Part shown: piece by piece, positions 10,973 to 24,200 of the stretch
Position numbering within the stretch: position 1 is the stretch's first letter
How the letters are laid out: the number at the start of each line of letters is the position of its first letter
Origin: Luidia sarsii
Lineage: Eukaryota > Echinodermata > Asteroidea > Paxillosida > Luidiidae
Direction: 5' to 3'
Assembly (NCBI GenBank): GCA_949987565.1
Contig: OX465107.1
Span: 5,780,112 to 5,844,111 of the forward strand
Length of the DNA: 64,000 nucleotides
The notes under the pieces: model-generated
Databases searched by the model: none
Told to the model about the DNA's origin: nothing
What the model saw: the letters and a program-made list of their open reading frames with translations, nothing else
Program-made: the position numbers and the translations under genes

Positions 10973-12511
10973 ATGGAACCTCATAATGGGATCAGCGTAT
11001 CCATACCCATCTCGGTGCCTCCGGACATTCTGTCCAAGGCCAGCTCAGAGCACGTGCTCATATTCCCGGACGACTACGCAGGCGGCGGCATCATCTCTGC
11101 AGCAAACGGCCTTCCCATGGTGCCCGGGCCCCAAGACGTCCTGGGGACCATGGACCTGCCCCCTCTGACTCGCATGGGCATCAATCAGGTCGGGGGCAAC
11201 GGCGGCGGCGGTGGCAGCGGCGTGCAGACAACGTCGGTGGGAGTCCAGGTCAACCTGTGCCGCTGCTCGCTGACAGAATGCAATCTCCCCGTCGGTGTGA
11301 GTGCGGTGTCGGAGGCGGAGCAAGGGGAGACCGTGTCCGGAGCAGACGCACTCGTGCAGGCCAGCCTAGGGCCTGACGAAGGATCGGACTGCAGCAGCAG
11401 CAGCAGCAGCAGCCAGTCGACGGACAAGGACTCGGACGCTCACCTCGGCACATCGGTTCAGGGCAAAGACTTGCTCGTCCTCGCCACCCAGAATCTGCTC
11501 CTCAAGCACAGCTTCAAGGACGCCAAGCGCAAGGAGAAGAAGAAGCGGAAGGCCAAGAAGTCCGCCGGCCGCAAGCCCAAACAGCAGAAGGTGCTGACTC
11601 GCCGGAGCACCAAGTCCACGCTGGAGCGCCGCTACTTGTGCGAGGGCTGCGGGATCCGGTTCGTGCACAAGGCCACCTACGACCGCCACCTGCAGGAGCT
11701 GCGGGGCAAGGCGACGGAGAACAAGTGCTCCTTCTGCAGCGCCACCTTCACCTTCCTGTGCAAGCTCAAGCAGCACATCGCCGCCAAGCACCCGGACCTG
11801 GCCTCCTCGCCGGGCCGGGAGCGGCCGGTCATCTGCCACATCTGCGGCATCCAGCTGCAGACCAGCATCAGCATGAACAAGCACATGCGCATCCACGACG
11901 GCGACAAGCCCTTCCTGTGCAAGTACTGCCCCAAGGCCTTCCGCTGGCACACGGGACTCGAGTACCACGAGCGCATCCACACGGGCGAGCGGCCCTTCAA
12001 GTGTCCCAACTGCCCCAAGGCCTTCACCAATCCCTCGGACATGGCCCGCCACCAGACCGTCCACACGGGCAAGAAGCCGCACCTCTGCCACCAGTGCGGC
12101 AAGGGCTTCACCCAGAGCGGCACCCTCAACGCCCACATCAAGAGCAAGCACAGCCGGCTGGCGAACTCGGTGGACGCCGCACCAGCGGCAAACCTCTGCG
12201 CCATCGCGGCTGCCTGCAGCGAGCCCATAGCCAACCCGGCCGACCTCAAGCCGCACTTGTACGTCTGCGATCTGTGCGGTAAGAGTTTCCCCCTCGAACA
12301 CCTGCTGACTGCGCACGTGAAGAAGTTGCACCAGGCGCCCCACCAGGGCATGTCGTTGGACGGCGGCCTGCGCTGCAGCACCCTGGAGGAGATGAAGCTG
12401 CAGCTGGCCAACTGCGGTGCTCTGGGGCCGGGCCCTGTCTTCAACATGCCCTCGTGCGTCCCAACAGAAAGGGAGATCGCTGAGGTGGTTGTCAACATGC
12501 TTGCCCAGTAA
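10973..12511 (+). CDS. C2H2 zinc-finger protein, 512 aa, coding region in one exon
   Basis: One uninterrupted frame from ATG (G at -3, G at +4) to TAA. Residues 1-180 look disordered: a glycine run at about 74-83 and a serine run at about 141-147 encoded by AGC repeats. A strongly basic segment at about 184-205 (KRKEKKKRKAKKSAGRKPK) is a likely nuclear localisation signal and DNA contact region. Seven C2H2 fingers follow, starting near C223, C252, C288, C316, C344, C372 and C432; the first lacks a clear second histidine. Fingers 3-6 are joined by DGDKPF, TGERPF and TGKKPH linkers, the Kruppel-type spacing for tandem DNA binding. The last finger stands apart after an alanine-rich spacer, and a 60-residue tail with EIAEVVVNMLAQ ends the protein. 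No KRAB, BTB or SCAN domain is visible. It is probably a sequence-specific nuclear transcription regulator; orthology and target are unknown. The coding region is much more GC-rich than its surroundings, which creates long spurious antisense frames. Confidence 0.92.
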   Translation: MEPHNGISVSIPISVPPDILSKASSEHVLIFPDDYAGGGIISAANGLPMVPGPQDVLGTMDLPPLTRMGINQVGGNGGGGGSGVQTTSVGVQVNLCRCSLTECNLPVGVSAVSEAEQGETVSGADALVQASLGPDEGSDCSSSSSSSQSTDKDSDAHLGTSVQGKDLLVLATQNLLLKHSFKDAKRKEKKKRKAKKSAGRKPKQQKVLTRRSTKSTLERRYLCEGCGIRFVHKATYDRHLQELRGKATENKCSFCSATFTFLCKLKQHIAAKHPDLASSPGRERPVICHICGIQLQTSISMNKHMRIHDGDKPFLCKYCPKAFRWHTGLEYHERIHTGERPFKCPNCPKAFTNPSDMARHQTVHTGKKPHLCHQCGKGFTQSGTLNAHIKSKHSRLANSVDAAPAANLCAIAAACSEPIANPADLKPHLYVCDLCGKSFPLEHLLTAHVKKLHQAPHQGMSLDGGLRCSTLEEMKLQLANCGALGPGPVFNMPSCVPTEREIAEVVVNMLAQ

Positions 12512-13190
12512 CAGACTACCACTTGCAAGGAGCGGGGCCATATTTGTTTGTATCCATCGCGGCACATTTTGTGCAAACAGTGTGATTATTTTTAACTCAC
12601 TGAAACAAAAAATCCATTATTGCAGGAACTGTGCAAGTAAAGGAATCCAGAATACCTTGCTTTCCCGGGAATATGCATACCATAAAAAAATAACTATTAT
12701 GCAAGCCACAGTAGTTTGCATAGAAATTTGTCCTAGAATATCTGTTAAATTAAATAGTGAGCCAGTGGCAAAAGTCTCCCTTTTGAGAAAACTCCTAGAA
12801 GGCTGGCAATATTGAAACATCAGACTATGTACCTTTTTACAAAATTGCATCTTGATGCATGTTAGAACTGTGCTGGTGATGAATTTGGAAAGAGTGAACT
12901 TAATCCTACATTAGTTTGGGCCTCTAGGTATGGATCCCGTCGCACTTTTACAGTGCTTTTCTTTTTCATTTAACAACACAACTGCTCAATAAACAGTGAA
13001 AAAGGGTGTCTTTTGTACTTACCGGTACATTCAAAGCTGTATGGAAGGAGATTACTGAGGTGTGCCTCTCTCCTGCAACAGATGGACATTACAGATATGG
13101 TTAACTGGTTACCCTTCAAAGTGTCACTGTTGATACTGAAAATCATGTCAAAACTTCTTCACTGAAAGAATCATAAGTAAAATAAACTTT
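12512..13190 (+). other. Probable 3' UTR with polyadenylation signals
   Basis: AT-rich sequence after the stop codon with canonical AATAAA at 12988-12993 and 13181-13186. Either could end the zinc-finger transcript. Confidence 0.55.
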
Positions 13191-13412
13191 TCAAATTTAT
13201 TATTTAATTTTTATACACCTTATGGACCTTTGGAAAACAAAGTATTAAAGGTTCGAGTTTTGTTTGGGTCAAAGAAATTATACATTTGTTTATTATATTT
13301 GTTTATTATCATTAGTAAAGCAGGTTTTGCTTGACCCTAGATCATAAAAAAACCAAGTTAAAATAGAATGTGAGCTTTGTATCCTCATTAACTTGAAAAG
13401 AAATTTAACTCA

Positions 13413-13615
13413 ATTGGCAAAAAAACCTTTTACTGGACCGGGATTTGAAACCGAGACCCTGGTTTTCCATACCAGTGCTCTTACCATCTGAGTAATACAG
13501 CCCTTAGATGGTGGCCTCCCTAAATAGTCAACTAGTCTTTGCCGAGGTGGGGGCTGGGGGCACCAGTCAGGTCTCCGGCTCAAATTCCGGTCCAGTCAAA
13601 TTTTTCTTTGCCAAT
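13413..13615. mobile_element. tRNA-derived SINE arranged as an imperfect inverted repeat
   Basis: ATTGGCAA at 13413-13420 pairs with TTGCCAAT at 13608-13615, and the arms continue through ACTGGACCGGGATTTGAAAC against GCTCAAATTCCGGTCCAGT. On the minus strand the left arm reads as a tRNA-like head: A-box-like ACTCAGATGGTAAGAGC, an anticodon stem CTGGT/ACCAG with a seven-base loop ATGGAAA, and a B-box-like GGTTTCAAATCCC. The acceptor ends do not pair, so it is a tRNA-derived SINE or tRNA pseudogene, not a working tRNA. A related fragment is at 56661-56710. Confidence 0.6.
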
Positions 13616-15295
13616 GTTTCAATTTGTTTAAAAAGTTACATCAGTACAAAAAGTGACAGTACATCGTAGTGACACTTTTCTTGCATAAGCTTTGTTCTTA
13701 AATGAATATTTATTCCTGATAATGAACACGGCACTTAGAAACGCAAAAGCAGCAGTGTTGTATCTCGGCTGCTAAGTTAACCCCGGTACAGTGCAGAATG
13801 CACTTTGATAGCCCAGTGAGGTACTGACCCTTCAATCATGCCCGTGTAATTATTGAGTAATGGATTAAAATTAGTTAGGCCTATTAAACAAAAAGTACAC
13901 CCATTTAAATGAACAGTTTATTTATTTCCCCATCAATGTGATCCAATACCACCTTTATACAAACTCTAAAATTGACTGGTGATTTTGTTTTGTTTTATGA
14001 AAGTTAGGAGTGCTGTAATTATGTGATGCCCATGAGCCACTGTGCCTTGCCCTGAATCTCGAGGTTTTTTTTTTTTTTTAACGGTCTACAACTGAACCAT
14101 TCCTAGTGACCCATTGGCCCCGTAGCAACTCTCATGTTATGTACTGTATGCCATATCTGTGGTCGAGATTGCAAGGAAGAATTTGGACTTGTGAGGCATC
14201 TTTTAGTCCACGGAAATAAAAAAATGACGCCTGATCGAATTCAGTTTGTTGCTTGGATGTAGCAATGGGTGTCTTTTAATCTTTGAACACTGAACTGACA
14301 AACTGATTAAGAAACATGCCTGCATTACTGTGCACTTCTCAGGTGCTCTAGGTACTCAGACAGGGTGGTAACCAATCTCCATTCTCATTCAAATTCAGCA
14401 CTGACTGTCACCCAATTCAAGTGATGTTTGATGTGACACCAACAAATTGGTACACTGTAGGTCTACCTAGTATGATACTATACAATATGCCCGGCTCTGA
14501 AATGTAATGTACATACTGCAGCTGCTGCATTGTAATTTCCTTTTCCACCCTTTTGGAGAGGTATAGATTGGATAATGTATAATGTATACCGATTTAAACT
14601 GTGAAGGAAACACAGGAAAGTCTTTCTTTGTTACCGAGACAAGTGGTGCACAATCTATTTTAATTTATGCCAGTGCATTTCTCCAGTGAAAATAAATGAG
14701 GCGAGAGTAATTTGCGGCGCATTCACAGATCATTTCATGTCAAGGATCCAAGTTTGCTTCAGTCGAGAAAACATAGTTATATCTGGGGCATCGGGCGAAG
14801 GAAGATCTTGATTAATACGTGACAGGTGAATGACAGTTGGGTGACAGGCTTCCATCCATATGCCAAGATTTGAGGACAGCTTGTTGGGGGATTTACATAT
14901 ATGGCACGCCCATTTGGAAATCTCATTTGGTAATCTTGTCACTCATAATTAGGGAGGGTAAATAGTACAAGTAGGCATTATAGACAGAAATGTCCAAATT
15001 TCTTTGATAGCTTGGGGATTTTTTTTCTTTTTCACGCCAGACGAAGAGCACACCTCAGAGGAGAGTGTGACAGATGGGTACTCAAATTAAAGCTCTTTCT
15101 GAAATTTTTGAACATTAAATACATTTCGAAAATATGAAGGATAATTGAAAGTCAATTTAAGGTGCTGCTTCACTCAACTGGGTTCATCTTGGATTTTTTT
15201 AATGAACATCGTGGTATAATTATTTCATTGCGGTCAGAAAAAGAAGAAGATAAGATCGTTCCTGTCACGGATGACAGCGCCAGTGCATGTGTGCA
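13616..15295. other. Intergenic or intronic stretch
   Basis: AT-rich, short poly-T runs (14067-14079, 15020-15034). No coding exon or repeat family recognised. Confidence 0.45.
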
Positions 15296-15455
15296 AAATA
15301 CACGTACATGTACATGTACATGTACATTGTACAGTCATCAGTTACATGTACATGTACACGTACATTGTAGGCCTACTGTACATGTACAGTGTACATTGTG
15401 CACGTACAGTACGTACATGTACACGTATATGTACATGTACAGTACATGCTGTACT
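15296..15455. repeat. (TGTACA)n simple repeat
   Basis: TACATG/TGTACA array with small interruptions, like 1134-1290. A CpG-containing non-coding stretch follows to about 15800. Confidence 0.9.
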
Positions 15456-17859
15456 CGTGTCGCAAAGTGTGCGGAATAAAACGGAGACGGAGCGCTGGTG
15501 GCGAGTCTGTGGTTTAAACCTCCGACCTTCCCCTCTTCGCTGGTATTCCGTCGGGGGATTTCGCGGTGACGTGTACCATTGCAAAGCGCGCAGTCGGCGC
15601 CCGGGTTACCAGCCGATCGTGTCTGGCCCGTACGTGCGTGAGGCAAAACATGGGAAATCGAGGATAGGCGTGACGTTTTTTTTTGCAATTTGCAGGCTCC
15701 AAATTCCGAATTTGAGCAGGCAGTGGCCCTTGCAAGCGTCAGGCAGTTTCCTCGATCATGTAGCTTACATTTCACGGCGTCTCCCCGAAACGTAAGTGTT
15801 GCAACGTTTACATTTTCCATGTAAAATTGACAAGTGAGCCCCATGATCATCAGCGTTCAGACCGTAGACGGTCCCTGCCCCCCTACCCCTCTGATAACAC
15901 TTTCAACATTCATAAATCATTATTTCATTATTCACATGATGTTGTCTCTCATGTGTTAGTGTATGGGAAGGCGCGGGACAAGTACTCCGCAGTACATCGA
16001 CCAATGTTAGTTGTCAAGGCTCTGGAAATTACACAATTGCTACTTCAGACTTGTAATTATTGTTATAATATTAGAAAGTGGGAGGGTTTGAAATGGTGTA
16101 CATCGGTACATGGAGGTAGATCGGTACATTAAGAAGTTGTATTGTAAGTTGTGGATGTAAATAAGGAATGATAATAACTAATAATAATATTAACTTAATT
16201 AAGTAATGATTATATTTATAGACAGTCATCGAATTGCACGATGTTTTATTTAACTATTCCTTTTTTTTTAAAATTTGACACCCATCTGGTTAGTAATCAT
16301 TCTAAATTTCACTTCAGAAGTTCTAGCATTTCGTGCTTTTCATAGTTGTGCAATGTGTGCATGTAAATTGTAATTTCCTAACTAGTTCCTCTTGTACAGT
16401 GTATATTATTATTTTTTTTTTTTTTTCTTCGGAAGTTGGCACCTCAGTTAAAATACTTGACATAAATGCACTATTAGTATTAGTATTACCAGCATTTAAC
16501 TTTACATTTATATAGTTATTTATACCTGCAGTCCACCATGTGAACATTTCATGAAAGATCTTACCTGTGAATAAAGAACGTGTGAAATGGAGCTTACTTG
16601 GGGAAAATATGATGAAAACTCGCTTCTTATTCCTCCATGGCAACTTTTGTAAAGTGTCTCTTTCTTCGTTGTAGTTACTAGTTAGATAATTATATCCTTG
16701 GAACCTCAGTCTGTTTCCAACAATGGAGTCAAGATTTTTTCATCCCTGGTCTCCTGATGACATTTTCGGAAGCCTTTCTGACCTCAGTCTTGAAAAGTTT
16801 TCACGGGTCATGAATATTCAGTTAGATATGTTTGCTTCTGATTGGCCCATTGAGCAGCCAATCAGCAAAGTGGGATAAATATCAGTTGCATAATAAGTCC
16901 TTGGAGATTTTTTTTCACTCGGATAAATTATTTATTGAATCCCTTTGCTTCAAACATGGAACATTTAATGTGCTGTTCGGTTATCCCAACTTATCCCTCA
17001 AGCACAGGTATTAAATGCATTGGTTAAAGTTGAGTCTATAGGCATTAAAATAATATAGGTCTCTTGACTTTCAATAGACCCCAAAAAGTTGCTTGTCATT
17101 TTGATAAATGATAAGAGCGCAGATGTTGGTGGCTGTGATCAGATTTCTGGAAATCTGGCAGAGGAAGATTTAATTCACTTCCACCTCTGCAAGGCAGTAG
17201 ATTTGTTATACTCTTATGATTATGGAAAAGGAATTGATGATGTCAATGGGAGGAAAGTGGTACCAGAAAAGTTGGAACCAATTTGTGCATCCTGTGGTGT
17301 ACGGACTGGCATTCATTGTAGAAAGGATGTGTACTTCACTGTTGCACAATGCACACTTCCTGGTGCTTGAGCAGTGCAACATTTGTGCAGCGCACAATCA
17401 ATGAAATCCACAATGAACTGCATGTGCAGGTAACATCATGCCTGTGGTCTTCCAAACCGTGAGCTTGGGTGATTTTTGAGCACTTGAATCTGAACAGTAA
17501 GCACTGAGCTGTAAAATAGTGTACAACGATGGGAAGAATACTGTAGAAAAAGTCACCCATTGTTGAAAACAAATGGGCTCTTATCCAGTTCCTTGGTTTG
17601 TAGCTTGAAGAGATAAATATTACATGTACTTGGCAATGTCTTCTTATGAAATGATCTTTGACAGCTATTTCTGTAGTGATGTCGAAAATAAATCTGAAAA
17701 GACGTACAATATGTCAGTAATGTCATGCAAGAAAGTAGTCTGTCAAAAGTCATTGCTGTGTGCACATGTATGATGTACGCATATATGTAGCATCATCCAG
17801 AGATTCTGCCAAACTTTAGCCTTGTTGCCAGTTGCCACAACTTAAATGGTTCAACTCAC
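15456..17859. other. Intergenic or intronic stretch with one possible short ORF
   Basis: No supported exon. At 16723-16878 an ATG in strong context (A at -3, G at +4) opens a 51-codon frame beginning MESRFFHPWSPDDIFGSL and ending at TAA. It has a varied amino-acid composition but no recognised domain and may be chance. Confidence 0.35.
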
Positions 17860-18395
17860 TGAGACGATGTTCACTTTTCGCATTTTAAGTCACGTGGAAA
17901 TGGAAATGGCTTCAGTCAAATTTTCCAAAACCAAGTCGGATGGTTACTTTTACCAGCCAACCTCTGCCCAGAAAAATGAACCAGGTAACTTTAACCAAGT
18001 TGATTAGTCCAGTGGAAACGTGCCACTCAGTAAAAATGCGACTCAGTTAAAAACCACAACCGGTCAGATATCAGCCTGTGTAGTGCCATGACAGCAGACT
18101 GTGGATGGTTTCTGCATGCACGGCACGCACTAAGATCAAACTCCTTTGTGATGGCAGCCAGAAGTGGTTTTAGTTTGCATGCTTTGAAGGTCAATATAGT
18201 AACGAGGGTATAACGGTTATAACCTCAAAGGTAACACCATATTGCCAGCTCGGTTACTCTAACCATAGTCTCGGACTCTCGGTTAAATATCCCCACTCAA
18301 AAAGTCCAGAGTATGGGAACAGCCTTGAAATTTAACCATGTGGAATTTAACTATCATCTGGTTAAATTTAACAGTCCAATGGAAATGCAGCTTTT
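17860..18395. repeat. Possible degenerate fold-back element
   Basis: Words such as CAGTGGAAACGTGCC, CAATGGAAATGCAGC, CACGTGGAAATGG and repeated GGTTA/TAACC blocks in both orientations suggest an old MITE. Its ends cannot be set with confidence. Confidence 0.3.
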
Positions 18396-20030
18396 GTCAA
18401 CCTTTTGACCAACTAATTTCATAAGTTTGTAAAGCCAGCTGTTTTATTTTTTCATTCCCGTTTTATGAAATTCTAAACTTAATATGAACGTTCATATATT
18501 CAGTTCAGATAGATGTGCATGTACCTTTGTACACGTGCATAATGCTCATAAAATATTATAGGTTGAGGAACCGTTGAGAATATACGTGTTAGGACCATTT
18601 ATTTGCATGCATACATATGTACCTCTGGTGGCTGATGTAATGCTCTACTGTCTGTACACATAATTTCTGTCCGTCTGTCTGTCTGTCTGTCTTTATAAAA
18701 CAAGGGTCTGGACATATTCTCTCCTGTAGCTTGATTTACGACCAGCATCCACCCAGCAAATCCTACACATGGACATAGACTTGTGCGTATTTCAAAGAGG
18801 GAATTTTCTGTTAAGCCCATTTTTTGCACCAAAAAAGGTGGTCCATGATTGGGTTTTTCTTAATCTCACCTTACATGATTCCATATGTCCTACCATGGAC
18901 TGCAAAGAAAATTCCCGATGAATTGGTTTTGCCATAGGCTTATAGTAGGCCTCGACGGAGGTTGACTTGACATTTGGCTTGAGTCGTTAAAAAACCTGTA
19001 CCTGAAGGGGAGACAAACTGAACGAGTATTCATGAATGTATGAATTTTGCACGGTTTACCACGCTGCCTTAGATTTGGTCTGCTTATGTCTGAATGTGGT
19101 CTGGCTCTGGTGTCTGTGCATCATGTGCATTCCACAACTTCTGTCTATGGGTTTTATAATTACATGCACACTCTGTTCAGAAAGTCATGAGGATCATAAT
19201 ATGTGCATGCATGTGAAGTAGCCTGCCAGTTTTTGGAGTGGCTCATTGACCAATTTGTAAGGAGTTAATTAAAGTTGACCCAGAGAGACTAACACTAGAC
19301 TCTTCACACCATTCTAGCACAAAATTGAGCATTGAACTAACACAGTGAATTTGAGATGAGATAAAAAAAAAAGGTATTTGTATTTGACTTACATTATTTT
19401 GTACTGACATGTGAAAAATGGAAATTTTAATTACAATGAGCACATTGTTTTTTACCAAGTTGACTTGCATACATACATTCACATCAACATAATGCTCTCA
19501 ACTTGATAGAAATTGTTCAAGTCGCAAGTATTAAATACCAGCACACTACACTAGTACACATGGTACATGGAGAAAATGCAGTACACTGCTGAGACTGGTA
19601 TGGGAGTCTAGGATCATCATATCATTAGAGGAAGGCAACCCAAATATGCTCCCCAGTCGAGGACAAATTCAGCAAACTTCCTGGGAACACATTCGGTATA
19701 ACAACAGCAAGGAGTGCCGAGCTTTCTAATCCTAACTGGCGGCACGATTTCTAAAAGCCTTGGCTTTGCATCTACAATGGCCAGGGTATTAAACTTTAAA
19801 GGGCATGCCTTGATTGATTGCAATGTGCTGTCATGTGCATCATCATTGAATCGTCGCGACATTGCCTCAATGGGTGCATGTGTCACAGTCAAACATTTGT
19901 ATGCAGCATTTGAATGCCAGACTTGTTGTACAGCCATATTCAAATCGATTTAACGACCCAGACATCTATTTGTACGTGTACAATTTGAAACATGAAAGTA
20001 CAAGTAAACCCACTTGGCTAAATTATTCAT
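18396..20030. other. Intergenic stretch
   Basis: Contains a short (GTCT)n microsatellite at about 18668-18692. No supported gene. Confidence 0.45.
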
Positions 20031-20990
20031 GTATAGATACATGTGTGCACTTGTACAGTAGCCATACAGTCTACATTTATTACGTCTTTAACAATTTAAA
20101 CATGTCTTACATGTACTACATGATGTACAGTATGTACCACCATCATGGTACTACCACGCAGACACAAACTGTTCATTCAGTAGCCTTAGTTATTTTTATC
20201 ACATGATTAAGCTTTTTTGCCTCTGTCCCTTTGGATGTATACATAATTACATGTACATGTACGTACATGTATGTGCACATTATGCATGCACTGCTGTTCA
20301 TGTTCACTGCTCTAGTGGCAGATGCAAATATTATCTCCCACAGTGAATTTGGGAAAGTTCTGGTGATGTCAATGCCTTATAAATGTTGCTCCCATACATT
20401 TACATGTACCTTTGTCAATGATTATTTTTGTGTACATGTAGATGATAAAGTTTGATTTCAATTTAGTTGCAGTCATGGCAAGGGAATGTATTTCTTTATA
20501 CTGTTCATGTACAGCATGTACATGTACTGTACATACCAGTACATCTTGTGAAACCATGTGTGCATGCACATACCCCCACATCCACGTATAGATTCTGAGT
20601 AAATCAATGTGCAATGCAAATAATTACTGTACATGAACAAATACATAATTTCTGTATATCATGCACATTAACATACACATTGAACAATATGTACATGTGC
20701 ACATCTGCGTGCACGCTTACATTGTCTAAAGATGAAAGACTTGCAACATTTGTACACATGCTGAACATGTACGTGTATAATGTGGTGCTTGCACAAGTAT
20801 GCTCATGTACACGTGCACATTTATACCAGACACCATTGTTCAACTATTATTTGGCCAAGGTCATATTGGCATATGAGGATGTATGCAGCATATATTGCCT
20901 GCACATTATTTATGTTGTACACGTACAATGCAGTGTACAATCAACTCCAATCATTTACATTTACGGTACATACATTATGTATACAGTAAT
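20031..20990. repeat. Region rich in dispersed TACATG/TGTACA words
   Basis: Dozens of TACATGTA-type words, dense at 20250-20275 and 20505-20535 and scattered elsewhere, upstream of the three-exon zinc-finger gene. Open frames here are repeat-driven. Confidence 0.7.
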
Positions 20991-21214
20991 AAGCCCTAAT
21001 AAAAAACTTGTACTCTGTGGAATTCTATCACTGATGACTGGGTGTGCAAAACCACAAGTGGTCTGTTACCAGTCTCTTACTGGGAGAATAGATGTACTTG
21101 ATTAGCAAATTAGTAGATATTATAAAAAAAAACTCCAGGATTTCTATCCGAGCTTTAAGAGTGGTTTGGATGTTTTTCACTCACTGTAGTTCGTCAGAAA
21201 ACAGCGCGACCAAC

Positions 21215-24200
21215 ATGCCTCGCATAGGGAGGAAAGGCTGCAAGCCAATGTCGCCCAGGGGTTACACATCGGCCGGTGTCCAGCACCGAATCTACATCAA
21301 GAAAGAGGACGTGTCCCGCTGGAATGTCATCCGGGAGAAGTCAGGCTACACCAAGAGCCCCGATTTCGTCCACTGGCTGATTGAGGTGGCAGAGCAGCAT
21401 CTCAGGTGAGAGTCCTCCTTGCACGTGGGATTTACTTTGTGTGTGGGGGGGGGGGGGAAGACGGCTTTGGCACACCCGCTGAGCTGAAGCCCAAGCTGTC
21501 CCATTGTTGTTGCCACAAGAGAGTTGTTCTTTCATTTCTCGTAGCTGCGAACTATACTCAACAATCACTTAATTCACTCCTAAATTATCTCATCGATTCC
21601 GCTCAGCTCCCACCATGATGTGATGCATCAGAATGGTGTATCTGTATTATTACCACTCATTGGTATAACCTGTTTCAACGGCGGCCAATGGTCGGTCCTC
21701 TCGTTGTATTGCACAGGATCAAATCGACAAACTACAAAGCAGAAGGAAATGCTGGCGACGATTCCCACACAAGCGACGAGTCGGAGGAGAGCGATGAAGA
21801 CGATGATGAAGATGACGAGGAGGATGACGAGGAGGATGACGATGAAGAAGACGATGATGAAGGTGACATAAAGGATGAGGAGGAGGAGGAGGAGGAGGAT
21901 GGCGAACAGGAGGAGAATCAGGGGGAGGAAGAAGAAACCAAGGAGGGTCCAATGGAGGCAGCATCCCCAACGGACTCGGTTGATGCGAACCAGGCCGCGC
22001 CCATCAAAGAGGAGGAAGAAGAGCAACCAGTGGATGGTGTAGAGGAGGAGGGGGAAACAGAAGATGAAGTGAGCCGGCAACAGGTCCACGTCCCACCAGT
22101 GGCCATCAAAGACGTTGCTCCCGTCATCTGCTTTGACCTGAATGCACCCAGACAGCTTCGTCCGCGTCTCAAGCTGAAGCTGAAGCCACTCAAAATGGAA
22201 GCACCGGTGAGTTTTGATGGGACAGGAAACATAGCGGCATTACAGTAACCAGTTTGAGTATGGCTTCTGAAGTCCAGCATTCATTTATCCATTACCCATT
22301 TTTTCCATGATTGTGAGTTTCTAACATGAAAATTTGAGCATGATTAAAGACAGCGAAGACCGTATCTAAAGGAGAACTAAAAACCCAGTGCACTCATATT
22401 CCCGTCCATTATTTCACTCTGTATTAAAGGTCGAGAAGCGGAAACGAGGTCGTAAGAAGCTGCAGCAAACAAGACAGCCGAAGAAGGCAGCTGCCAAGGA
22501 TAATCCGGCCGGGCACTCCTGCAAGAAATGCTGTCGCATCTTTGCTGACAAGCAGGCCCTGCGCAGCCACCAGGCAGTGCACGCCGTTGACAACCTGACG
22601 TGCCGCGACTGTCAGATGACGTTCAACTCCAAGTCGGCCATGTGGGTCCACCGCAAAGTGCAGCACAGCACCAAGAGCCTGGCCTGCGAGCACTGTGACC
22701 TGACCTTCCCCCGCAAGTACCAGCTGAAGGAGCACATGCGGGGACACAAGGGGGTCAAGCCCTTTGCCTGTCCGACCTGCAACAAGAAGTTCCGCACCAC
22801 TGCCCACCTGACATCCCACATGGACCTTCACAGTAACTTCCGACGTTACCTGTGCGACCTCTGTGGGCTGACCTTCCACCGCCGTGACCTGCTGTCCCGT
22901 CACATCATCAAGCACTCCCAGCCCAAGACCTACTCCTGCGAGGAGTGCGGCAAGGTGTTCGCCTACAAGGTGACCCTGCAGGACCACCTGATCCGCCACC
23001 AGAACGTCAAGGCTGGTAAGACGCCCTACAAGTGTCAGACCTGCTTAAAGGAGTTCTTCACGCCCAAGTCCTATCAGCACCACATGGGTCGTCACCGGGG
23101 CGAGAAGGTGTTTTCCTGCGACCAGTGCGACAAGAAGTTCAAGCAGAAGTTCTACCTGGACCGCCACAAGATAATCCATCGGGAGGAGAAGCCGTACACC
23201 TGTAACAACTGTGGGCGTGGGTTCACCCAGCACTCCAACATGGCCATTCACATGAGGACTCATACCGGTGAAAAGCCTTACCAGTGTGACCTGTGTGAGA
23301 AGGCATTTGCGCACAACGTCAGCCTCAAAACGCACAAGAAGACGGCCCACGGCATCGACATGTGGCAGAACGACAAGACAAAGCCCATCGTAGCCCTCGG
23401 CAGACCCAAGGGCGAGTCGAAGAAGAAGCCGCCCCCAAAGATCCGCCTGAAGTCCCGGGCAACTTCTGCCGAGATGCAGATCCAGTCTGATCTCTACCAG
23501 GCCGCAGTGGAGTTCGCCCGCGAGAGACTCGCCCCTCTCACATTCCCGACCATGCCACAGATCCCCCCGATTCATACGTCCCCCGTGGACCCGATCCCTT
23601 TGGCTCGTAGTCCGCTGGAGAGCGAGGAAGAGAGCCCAAGTCCCGGAAGCTCGGCCAATGGTACCCAGACATCCCCCAACATCAAAACGGTGGTGGAGCA
23701 CCACTCCAACCACAATCACCAATCGGCCCGTGACCACCAACCCACACACGACCAGCTGTCTGTCCACGATCACCGGCCGGCACACGATCATAGATCAACC
23801 CACGAGCGCCACTTGTCCAATGACCATCACCATCCGATCCCAGATCACCACCAGACACCGGAGCCAAAGCCACTTCACGACCACCTTGCCACCTGCGACC
23901 ACCAGACGCCCGAGATGCATCATTCCCACGACAGCCACCAGGAATTCAGCCAGCACGGAAGCCACGAGTTGCAGAAGCAGATCAGTCCCCTAACCCAGCA
24001 ATACCACGAGCACAGCCAAGAGATGAACGATCACCTGAAGAGAGGCCAGCATCAATTCCACGACCACGAGCAGCCCTCGCGTGATCAGCTGACCCCTATA
24101 CCACAGCCGTACCCAGAGCCCCGCGAGGTTCGGGAACAGATGACCCCGATCCCACAGTCCTACCAGGAACATTCGCGTGAAGTTCGTGAACAGTTGACTC

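Noticed and set aside
11638..12282. 214-aa alternative plus-strand frame inside the zinc-finger exon
   Set aside because: Out-of-frame Arg/Pro/His/Gln-rich shadow of the finger codons.
11366..12565. 399-aa minus-strand open frame antisense to the 512-aa zinc-finger gene
   Set aside because: It mirrors the GC-rich sense codons, has Leu/Val/Ala/Gly-rich low-information sequence, no domain, and the sense frame has seven zinc fingers.
13430..13503. Functional tRNA-Ser (GGA) on the minus strand
   Set aside because: The acceptor ends do not pair and the long variable arm expected of tRNA-Ser is absent; SINE-like flanks are shared with the other arm.
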